Shown here: one piece after another, positions 56,341 to 64,000 of the stretch
How positions within the stretch are numbered: the stretch's first letter is position 1
Layout of the letters: every line of letters begins with the position of its first letter
Source of the DNA: Riptortus pedestris
Taxonomy: Eukaryota > Arthropoda > Insecta > Hemiptera > Alydidae
Reading direction: 5' to 3'
Assembly (NCBI GenBank): GCA_019009955.1
Contig: CM032232.1
Coordinates: forward strand, 137,354,001 to 137,418,000
Length of the DNA: 64,000 nt
Made by a program: the position numbers and the translations under genes
Notes under the pieces: generated by a model
Databases searched by the model: none
Told to the model about the DNA's origin: nothing
Seen by the model: only the letters and a program-made list of their open reading frames with translations

Positions 56341-57134
56341 GTGATTGGAGAGTGGGATTGTAAGAGTGTTAGAGCTATTGCGCAGCTGTAGTGATGAGGC
56401 ATGACGCAAGATAGAGAATGCGTCATGAGAGGCAACCTTGCGGCCTCAGAAGTAGACCGCCACCATTTAGAGTCTAGTCTCTATGCGCGGGGTCATTCAC
56501 TCACTCGCTAGTCGTTAGAGACATTGCGCAGCTGTAGTGATGAGGCATGACGCAAGATAGAGAATGCGTCATGAGAGGCAACCTTGCGGCCTCAGAAGTA
56601 GACCGCCACCATTTAGAGTCTAGTCTCTATGCGCGGGGTCATTCACTCACTCGCTAGTCGTTAGAGACATTGCGCAGCTGTAGTGATGAGGCATGACGCA
56701 AGATAGAGAATGCGTCATGAGAGGCAACCTTGCGGCTTCAGAAGTAGACCGCCACCATTTAGAGTCTAGTCTCTATTCGCGGGGTCATTCACTCACTCGC
56801 TAGTCGTTAGAGACATTGCGCAGCTGTAGTGATGAGGCATGACGCAAGATAGAGAATGCGTCATGAGAGGCAACCTTGCGGCTTCAGAAGTAGACCGCCA
56901 CCATTTAGAGTCTAGTCTCTATTCGCGGGGTCATTCACTCACTCGCTAGTCGTTAGAGACCATTGCGCAGCTGTAGTGATGAGGCATGACGCAAGATAGA
57001 GAATGCGTCATGAGAGGCAACCTTGCGGCCTCAGAAGTAGACCGCCACCATTTAGAGTCTAGTCTCTATTCGCGGGGTCATTCACTCACTCGCTAGTCGT
57101 TAGTCATTCAGCGCTCCGATGGCGCATTTCCATA
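56341..57134 (+). repeat. Five-unit 146-bp tandem array
   Basis: Units begin ATTGCGCAGCTGTAGTGATG at 56377, 56523, 56669, 56815 and 56962 (spacing 146, 146, 146, 147). They differ by a handful of bases (for example GCGGCC versus GCGGCT, TATGCGC versus TATTCGC). Outer flanks (GTGATTGGAGAGTGGGATTG and TCATTCAGCGCTCCG) match those of the single copy at 34361-34567. Each unit has the CATGACGCA/TGCGTCATG hairpin. No ORF spans the units. Confidence 0.95.
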
Positions 57135-57139
57135 AAAAA

Positions 57140-57290
57140 TAATGAGACCCACAGTGGCTAAGTAAACTAAGCAGATTTCCCACATGCTGTTATGACACAC
57201 TGCTAACATATGAAGACTGAAAACAAGAAAATTCGGATAACTCTCATAATACGTGAATAACGAATAAATGCATAGAGCAACAAAATTTAA
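57140..57290 (-). mobile_element. HLE 3' segment, diverged
   Basis: CAGTGGCTAAGTAAACTAAG and CAGATTTCCCACATGCTG, then a short variable segment. The terminal hairpin is degraded. Confidence 0.6.
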
Positions 57291-57292
57291 AA

Positions 57293-57797
57293 GTCCGTCA
57301 CGCAGAGGCTGCGTAAACTAAGCAGATTTCCCACATGAAGTTTTACAATAGAGAAATTTCACGATAGCCGAGCAGTTAATGAAACGGTCGAACTAGCTTT
57401 TGGCGGGAAAGTCACCGTCCGTTAGCCGCCCAGATTTAATAAAAATGCAAATATCTCGGTTAATATTCAAGATAGAGAATAAATGTATATAACAGTATTT
57501 ATAGTAAATTTAATTTGCAATAAGATTGATTCTGTACAATGATTCGATCCGACGTATAGTAACGGTGATATTCCGAATTTTCGAAACTCCTCCCCCCTCA
57601 CCCCCCCCCCCCCTCCCACGGGTCCGATTTCAGCCGTTAACGAACTTGATCTTTCTTTTTATATAAAACGACTAAATATAGAGTTTGGTAACGATCAAAC
57701 AAAAATTGCGACCGGTAGAGCGGTAACAGAGAAAATCAGCTATTGAGGTTGTACTCATGATGGAATTTTTGAAATTTTTCTTCAAATGTCCATCGGT

Positions 57798-57857
<60 letters not shown>

Positions 57858-58018
57858 TAAATACATACACACACACACACACACACACACAATTTTGAGC
57901 GGACCTCATTTTCGTCATCTACTAGGTAGGACCGATGGACATTTGAAGAAAAATTTCGAAAATTCCATCATGAGTACAACCTCAATAGCTGATTTTCCTT
58001 AAGGGAAATCCGCTAAAA
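57293..58018 (-). mobile_element. HLE with inverted 5' modules around the TA tract
   Basis: Reverse 3' end, GCGGGAAAGTCACCGTCCG variant, body and C-rich block (57592-57616) run to GAGCGGTAACAGA. A forward 5' module starts there (GAAAATCAGCTATTGAGG, 57732-57800). (TA)n (57800-57868), a CA tract and a reverse type B 5' module (57895-58018) follow. The two modules are inverse copies and can pair across the TA tract. Confidence 0.88.
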
Positions 58019-58037
58019 ACATTTGTCCTATACAATT

Positions 58038-58232
58038 TTTGGGGCTTAGGTTAGCCACGTTAGTCAAAGCGTTGACCTTAATCTCACATGGTAAACCTAG
58101 AGTGGCAATAGGAATTTATTTAGTGACGAATTCATTAAACATTATCCTTAGTCCCAACCTTGGTAGAAAATGGTTGTAACCTCTAGATAACCCACAGTCA
58201 CAGTCGCAAAATGAGGACGTTAATAAATAATA
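58038..58232 (+). mobile_element. tRNA-derived SINE lacking the B-box arm
   Basis: GGGGCTTAGGTTAGCCACG, GCGTTGACCTTAATCTCACA and TGGTAAACCTAGAGTGGC join directly to AATAGGAATTTATTTAGTG. The segment with GAGTTCGATTCTCGCCTGGG is deleted. The tail GAGGACGTTAATAAATAATA is intact. Confidence 0.85.
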
Positions 58233-58634
58233 ATAATTTCGGACCATGAGAGCTTGTAAAAAATATTAATGTTATATGTCAAATGGAAACGCAGTCCGTT
58301 GGAAATATCTTTATCACTTTTATTAATAATGTAATTTCTACAGCATTTATCATATGCATTTTCCTCTGACTCTAAGATTAATTGAGTATTTATATTCTGG
58401 CAGATTTTGTTCAGTCGTATCTCCCGCGCTTTCCTGGTTCACTAACCGGCCGTACATCCTGGCAGGGTCGCCGTAGGCGGTGGCAAAGAGAGGAAACCGC
58501 AGCGCTAGCGTACTGGACGTACCGCTCGCTTATGGCTGGCAGCCATTGTTCATTCTGTTTTCAAGTTAAGAGCACGTGCTTGAGTAGTTGTCTTCGCAAA
58601 AGGGGAATAATGTTTATCTCCCTCAACTCTAATG
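58233..58634. other. Unassigned, with a CpG-rich core
   Basis: 58390-58600 is rich in CG dinucleotides (CCCGCGCTTTCCTGG, CTAACCGGCCGTACATCC, GGGTCGCCGTAGGCGG) and unlike its neighbours. Open frames on either strand are short. It could be a promoter-like or host unique fragment. Confidence 0.35.
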
Positions 58635-59246
58635 TCAAACGATATTTAGTCGTTTTATGTAAAAAGACAGATCAAGTTCGTTAATGGCTGAAATCGGACA
58701 AGAGGGAGGGGGGGGGTTTAAAGGGGGGATTTTTGAAAATTCAAAATATCTCGGTTATTATGCATCAGATCGAAACATTTTATAGAACTAATCTTATTGC
58801 AAATTAAATTTACTATAAATATTGTTATATACATTTATTCTCTATCTTGAATATTAACTGAGATATTTGCATTTTTATGAAGTCTGTGGTCAGGTATAGT
58901 TCAGATTAGATCGGCCATTTCCGTCATTGCTTGGGTAAGGTGGAAGCTTCTTCTAACCTTACCTTACCTTCGTTACTTTGTGAGATTTATGCAAATACGT
59001 TCTGTTCATCCGCCCCACCCCTTCTTTAGTTCTTGGACTACTAAAATTTGAGATATTAAAATATAAATTATTCTTACAATTCAGAAGCCGTTTCAGTTGG
59101 GAATTTATTTTAATTAACTGAAGGATTTCTCATTACCGTTTGTATTTAATCACGGTGGTATTGTGTCACCAGTATGCAGATTTCTCTATTGTAAAACTTC
59201 ACGTGGGAAATCTGCTTAGTTTACGCAGCCCCTGCGTGACGGACTT
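58635..59246 (+). mobile_element. HLE, 5' truncated
   Basis: Starts in the body (CGATATTTAGTCGTTTTATG), G-rich block at 58702-58727, variable segment (GTCTGTGGTCAGG, CCTTACC) and full 3' end CAGCCCCTGCGTGACGGAC. Confidence 0.9.
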
Positions 59247-59692
59247 TTTTTTAAGTTGCCATAACATGCACACCATAGTGTTATTATCCTATTCGTAATT
59301 GCATTTTTGTTATTACATTATTAACGTCCAATATGTCAGACAAAATTTGATAAATGATGAATAAACATGAAGTAAAAGGTGTTAAAATTCAGAAAGCCCT
59401 CCCCCCCCCCTCCCTTACTTAACTAAAATTGAGTTAGGGCTTAAATAGGCTCAGCTAAATCCAGAACAATCTTAGAGCAAAGTTCTTCACTTTGGACAAC
59501 TTTTGTAAATGGATAAAACCAATTTAAAGTTCAACTTGTTACTTTTTTTTTAGCTCTTTAAACATAGACAATAATATTAAAGTGTGATTCACTTTAGATT
59601 GCCCTTCTGGCAATTGGCTCCAACTAAGAAACCATAATATAAGTTATCTTTTATTACGGACAATTTATAAAACATTATAAATCATAAACGTG
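59247..59692. other. Unassigned A+T-rich stretch
   Basis: A C-run at 59397-59416 is the only marked feature. No gene or family match seen. Confidence 0.35.
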
Positions 59693-60848
59693 AAGGGGTG
59701 CGTAGACTAAGCAGATTTTCCAAGAGCTGGTGTAAGACACTTGATATCTCATATCACCACATATTCTCTACGTCTAAGCAAAAAGTCCGTCACGCAGGGG
59801 CTGCGAAAACTAAGCAGATTTTCCAAGAGCTGGTGTAAGATACTTGATATCTCATATCACCACATATTCTCTACGTCTAAGCAAAAAGTCCGCCACGCAG
59901 GGGCTGCGAAAACTAAGCAGATTTTCCAAGAGCTGGTGTAAGACACTTGATATCTCATATCACCACATATTCTCTACGTCTAAGCAAAAAGTCCGTCACG
60001 CAGGGGCTGCGAAAACTAAGCAGATTTTCCAAGAGCTGGTCTAAGACACATGATATCTCATATCACCACATATTCTCTACGTCTAAGCAAAAAGTCCGTC
60101 ACGCAGGGGCTGCGAAAACTAAGCAGATTTTCCAAGAGCTGGTGTAAGACACATGATATCTCATATCACCACATATTCTCTACGTCTAAGCAAAAAGTCC
60201 GTCACGCAGGGGCTGCGAAAACTAAGCAGATTTTCCAAGAGCTGGTGTAAGACACATGATATCTCATATCACCACATATTCTCTACGTCTAAGCAAAAAG
60301 TCCGTCACGCAGGGGCTGCGAAAACTAAGCAGATTTTCCAAGAGCTGGTGTAAGACACATGATATCTCATATCACCACATATTCTCTACGTCTAAGCAAA
60401 AAGTCCGTCACGCAGGGGCTGCGAAAACTAAGCAGATTTTCCAAGAGCTGGTGTAAGACACTTGATATCTCATATCACCACATATTCTCTACGTCTAAGC
60501 AAAAAGTCCGTCACGCAGGGGCTGCGAAAAACTAAGCAGATTTTCCAAGAGCTGGTGTAAGACACTTGATATCTCATATCACCACATATTCTCTACGTCT
60601 AAGCAAAAAGTCCGTCACGCAGGGGCTGCGAAAACTAAGCAGATTTTCCAAGAGCTGGTGTAAGACACTTGATATCTCATATCACCACATATTCTCTACG
60701 TCTAAGCAAAAAGTCCGTCACGCAGGGGCTGCGAAAACTAAGCAGATTTTCCAAGAGCTGGTGTATGACACTTGATATCTCATATCACCACATATTCTCT
60801 ACGTCTAAGCAAAAAGTCCGTCACGCAGGGGCTGCGAAAACTAAGCAG
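59693..60848 (-). repeat. 103-bp tandem array built from the HLE 3' terminus
   Basis: GTCC at the start of the hairpin recurs at 59785, 59888, 59991, 60094, 60197, 60300, 60403, 60506, 60610, 60713 and 60816. This gives 11 copies, period 103 with one 104. A degenerate partial copy precedes them. Each unit holds GTCCGTCACGCAGGGGCTGC, AAACTAAGCAGATTTTCC and about 60 bp of variable segment (GAGCTGGTGTAAGACAC, TATCTCATATCACCACATAT). Repeated 66-codon frames across it are artefacts of the period. Confidence 0.96.
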
Positions 60849-61262
60849 ATCTACATAATGGTAACACAACAGTACCTTCAATATTTAGTTAATAAATACG
60901 AACGATAATAAAAAACCTCCAGACGGGAAGCGTCTAAAATGTAAACAAACAGGTCTGCCAACTTCTCACGGGAAAGGAAAACAATTACTGGAGTATAAGG
61001 ATATAAAATATTAATTTTATTGAAAACTACTATATCTAGTACTGTAATTTATAATGAAACAGAATAATATTTATCTCAATAAATCAAATTTTAGTAGTCC
61101 AAGAACTACTACGGGAGGGGTAACCATGTATTTAGGCTTAGAATAACGTTGTTTATTACATAAAAGAGTATTTTTTATGTGACATATAAGTGGGGATTAG
61201 GGTAAGGCTGAAAAATGCAAAAAAATATTTATCTCGGTTAATATTAAAGATAGAAAATAAAT
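60849..61262 (-). mobile_element. HLE long variant that carries the 3' array
   Basis: The last array unit runs without a break into the long variable segment (CTACATAATGGTAACACAAC, GAAGCGTCTAAAATG, AGTACTGTAATTTATAATG). It continues to a shortened body (ATTTATCTCGGTTAATATT) and is truncated near 61262. Confidence 0.82.
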
Positions 61263-61326
61263 GTATAGAACAATCGGGATTTGGGCTGGCTGTTGGAGGT
61301 CCATCATCAACGGAAGGATCAATAAA

Positions 61327-61785
61327 GTCCGTCACGCAGGGGCTGCGTAAACTAAGCAGATTTCCCACGTGATGTTTTCCAATAGAGAAATCTGCCTAAT
61401 AACAACTGTAGTAGTAAGAAACCACTAAACCTATTCACGAGGGACGAATAGTTACGGAAACGGCCGCCAGAGCTCTCGACGGAAAGTCCGAACATAGCCG
61501 ACTCCTGCCGACCACACGCAGAATACAAATATCTCGGTTAATATTCAAGATACGGAATAAATGTATATAACAATATTTATAGTAAATTTAATTTGCAATA
61601 AGATTCGTTTTATACAATTTTTCGATCCGACGCATAATAACGGAGATATTTTGAATTTTCAAATATCCCCCCTCTAAACCCGATTTCAGCCATTAACGAA
61701 CTTGATCTTTCTTTTTACATAAAACGACTAAATATCGAGTTTGCTAACGATCAAACAAAAATTGCTACCGCTAGAGCGGTAACAG

Positions 61786-61839
<54 letters not shown>

Positions 61840-61962
61840 TTTTGAACGGACCTCATTTTCGTCATCTACTAGGTAGGATCGATGGACATTTGAAGAAAAA
61901 TTTCGAAAATTCCGTCATGAGTACAAACTCAATAGCTGATTTCCCTTAGGGGAAATCTGCTA
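61327..61962 (-). mobile_element. HLE, complete, GGACTTTCCGCCG variant
   Basis: GTCCGTCACGCAGGGGCTGC, AACAACTGTAGTAGTAAG, body with shortened C-rich block, (TA)n at 61793-61835, type B 5' module and AGGGGAAATCTGCTAAAA. Confidence 0.93.
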
Positions 61963-61965
61963 AAA

Positions 61966-62224
61966 GGTCAAGCACACCTCCACTCTTAATACTTCGTTTA
62001 TTAAAGACAGAGTACTTTCGGGCGAACTGTGCCATCTTCAGTGCTGTGACACGTTGTGCAGTAGTTGACACCATCTTCAGTACTCTAGGTCTTGGTCCTG
62101 AGTCTCGCCGGGGATGTCGGCTAAATAAGGGACCAGCTCAATAGCACTGAAGATGAGACGGTTCGCCCCGAAAGTACTCTGCAGTTAATGAATGAAGTAT
62201 TAAGAGTGGAGGTGTGTTTGACCT
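61966..62224. mobile_element. Foldback family 2, complete
   Basis: Arms of about 80 bp: GGTCAAGCACACCTCCACTC with TTAATACTTCGTTTATTAAA and CTTTCGGGCGAACTGTGCC on the left, their inverse at 62140-62224. The unique centre is about 90 bp (GTCTCGCCGGGGATGTCGGC). It directly follows an HLE 5' end. No ORF. Confidence 0.85.
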
Positions 62225-62248
62225 TTTGATTCTTCCGTTGTACAGAAG

Positions 62249-62415
62249 AATATTTATAGTTCATTAGTAGCAAGAAGATTGGTCCGATACACTTTTTCAG
62301 GTCCGACGTACCTTAACGGAGATATTTCGAATTTCCAAAATCCATCAATGAACTTGATCTTTTTTTATATATATAAAACGATGAAATATAGAGTTTGGTA
62401 GCAATCAAACAATAA
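62249..62415 (-). mobile_element. HLE body fragment ending at the AACAA junction
   Basis: AACGGAGATATTTCGAATTT, AATGAACTTGATC and GGTAGCAATCAAACAATAAA, then the 3' end of the next HLE. No C-rich block. Confidence 0.7.
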
Positions 62416-62416
62416 A

Positions 62417-62991
62417 GTCCGTCACGCAGGAGCTGCGTAAACTAAGCAGATTTCCCACGTGAAGTTTTACAATAGAAAAATTTCACGAGAGCTGAGCAGT
62501 TAATGAAACGGCCGAACTAGCTTTTGGCGGGAAAGTCACTCGTCCGTTAGCCGGCCAGATTTAATAAAAATGCAACTATCTCGGTTAATATTCAAGATAG
62601 AGAATAAATGTATATAACAATATTAATAGAACATTTAATTTGTAATAAGATTGATTCTGTACAATTTTTCGATCCGACGTATAGTAACAGAGATATTTTG
62701 AATTTTCGAAAATCCTCCCCTCCAAACCCCCCCTCCCAATAATCCGATTTCAGCCGTTAACGAACTTGATCTGTCTTTTTACATAAAACGCTTAAATATG
62801 AAGTTTGGTAAGGATCAAACAAAAATCCCGCTAGAGCGGTAACAGACAAATATATAGATATATACAGTTTTGAACGGACCTCATTTTCGTCATCTACTAG
62901 GTAGGATCGATGGACATTTGAAGAAAAATTTCTAAAATTCCGTCATGAGTACAACCTCAATAGCTGATTTCCCTTAAGTGGAATCTGCTAA
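62417..62991 (-). mobile_element. HLE short variant, complete
   Basis: GTCCGTCACGCAGGAGCTGC, GAGAGCTGAGCAGTTAATG, body, C-rich block near 62715-62732, minimal ATATATAGATATATAC, type B 5' module and TTCCCTTAAGTGGAATCTGC. Confidence 0.92.
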
Positions 62992-63005
62992 TAAATAAAT
63001 AAATA

Positions 63006-63091
63006 TATGGACATTTGAGGAAATGTTTCGTAAATCGCGCCTTGAGAACAACCTCAATAACCGATTTCCCTCTGGAGAAATTGACTAAAAT
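63006..63091 (-). mobile_element. Partial HLE 5' module in tandem
   Basis: TATGGACATTTGAGGAAATG to TTCCCTCTGGAGAAATTGAC. It follows the preceding 5' end after about 15 bp (AATAAATAAATA). Confidence 0.7.
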
Positions 63092-63505
63092 TTAGATTTG
63101 GGTTAGCAGTTAATTACCGGGATACAATGGTGTAATTGAGCTAGTAATAATTGAAGAACAGTGTATTGTAATTGTGTTCAATTGTAGAGATTCCATCTAT
63201 TACAAGGAACTAGTTGTAGCTTACCTCAATTTGTGGTTCGTGGAATGTGCGCATTCGTCTCCAGGACGTAGTTTGTGGTTAACGGCCTCGCTCAGGGTCG
63301 CTAAGACATTTATCCAGTGCCGTGCTATTTCCTGCCCGTTTAAGCTTGAACTATCTTTAGGAATACAATAGCTATATAGCTAGCTATATGCTGGTTGCCT
63401 CGGGTTAAAGTTCACATTAGTCACCAAATCAATGACAGATACGTACTGCAAATATTATCATGTATCATTATTCCTTGTCTCATAGAACCTATGCCATGTT
63501 TTTAG
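63092..63505. other. Unassigned, non-repetitive stretch
   Basis: A 65-codon forward frame at 63174-63371 contains no recognised motif. Composition is more balanced than the surroundings. Confidence 0.35.
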
Positions 63506-63507
63506 TA

Positions 63508-64000
63508 GATTCAGCTATTGAGGTCGTACTCATGACGCGATTCGAAAAAATTTCTTCAAATGTCAATCGATCCTACCCAAAAGATGACGAAAATGAGGTC
63601 CGTTCAAAATTATTTATATATATGTCTGTTAACGCTCTAGCGGTCGCAATTTTTGTTTACTCGAAATTTAATCGTTTTATATATAAAGAAAGATCAAGTG
63701 CTTTAATGGCTGAATCGGACCAGTGGGAGGGGGGGTTAAGAGTGGGGTTTTTTGAAAATTCGAAATATCTTCTTTATTATGCGTAGTATCCAGAAATTGT
63801 ATAGAGTCATTCATATTGCAAATTAAATTTAATATAAATATTTTTTTTATATATTTATTCTGTATCTTGAATATTAACCGAGATATTTCCATTTTTATGA
63901 AGTGTGTGATCGGCAGGAGTCGGCTATGTTCGGGACTTTCCGCCGAGAGCTAGTGCGGCCGTTTCCGTAACTGTTCTTCCCTCGTGAATAGATTTAGAGA
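63508..64000 (+). mobile_element. HLE, cut by window edge
   Basis: The 5' module starts at GATTCAGCTATTGAGGTCG without the left half of the palindrome. A short TA tract lies at 63612-63624, G-rich block at 63724-63745, body and the GTGTGATCGGCAGGAGTCGG variant. The 3' end lies beyond 64000. Confidence 0.9.

Noticed and set aside
59693..60848. CRISPR-like array
   Set aside because: The whole 103-bp unit is conserved with no variable spacers, it derives from a transposon end, and the window is eukaryotic.
59741..60908. A series of overlapping 66-codon frames with nearly identical peptides
   Set aside because: They recur every 103 bp and follow the DNA repeat exactly. They span the HLE terminal hairpin and have no start context or family. 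They are by-products of the tandem array.
63174..63371. 65-codon forward frame as a host gene
   Set aside because: No motif, no splice or start context, and a length expected by chance in this composition.

Overview
This window looks like repeat-saturated, A+T-rich nuclear DNA of an animal, most likely an arthropod. The pointers are a DD34D mariner, a Tc1-like relic, a piggyBac relic, Copia and Gypsy relics, a LINE tail domain, a tRNA-derived SINE and interspersed repeats of the kind common in insect genomes. I see no prokaryotic gene structure, no rRNA or tRNA gene and no intact host gene. Species cannot be named from the sequence.

About half of the window belongs to one family, called HLE here (Helentron-like element). 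In its own 5'-to-3' direction a full copy has these parts. First comes a T-run and a 5' end with AGCAGATTTCCC inside the palindrome GATTTCCCTTAAGGGAAATC. Next is a conserved 5' module of about 100 bp, then a (TA)n tract and a conserved body with a G-rich block. A variable segment follows, then GGGAAATCTGCT, the inverse of the 5' motif. The copy ends with the hairpin CGCAGCCCCTGCG, TGACGGAC and a T-run. Subterminal inverted repeats, an internal microsatellite, a 3' hairpin and insertion in T-runs match nonautonomous Helentrons (HINE/DINE-1-like elements). No Rep/helicase gene is present, so the class is inferred. About 20 near-complete copies (600-970 bp) and 40 or more fragments lie on both strands.

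Layout: 0-5.5 kb, HLE fragments, two SINEs, a foldback element. 5.5-6.8 kb, a nearly intact mariner. 7-13 kb, HLEs, a Gypsy RT relic, a palindrome and a second repeat family (called CCCGG here) sitting in TA tracts. 13-16.3 kb, a large compound microsatellite, a 328-bp foldback and two minus-strand coding-like stretches (13527-13690 and 16040-16194), the best candidates for host exons. 16-31 kb, HLEs, CCCGG elements and a nested stack (HLE containing LINE plus SINE, and a Tc1-like relic). 31-39 kb, a Copia RNase H relic, a single copy of a repeat that is a 146-bp tandem array at 56 kb, a MITE and a piggyBac end. 40-56 kb, mostly HLEs. 56.3-57.1 kb, the 146-bp array. 59.7-60.85 kb, an 11-unit, 103-bp array made of HLE 3' ends. 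61-64 kb, more HLEs and a foldback element.

The most unusual content is the HLE family: tandem multiplication of its 3' terminus, recurrent head-to-tail and read-through junctions, its TA tract serving as landing site for the CCCGG family, and an inverted 5' module forming a large hairpin. The genes do not form a pathway; nearly all recognisable coding sequence is decayed transposon protein.
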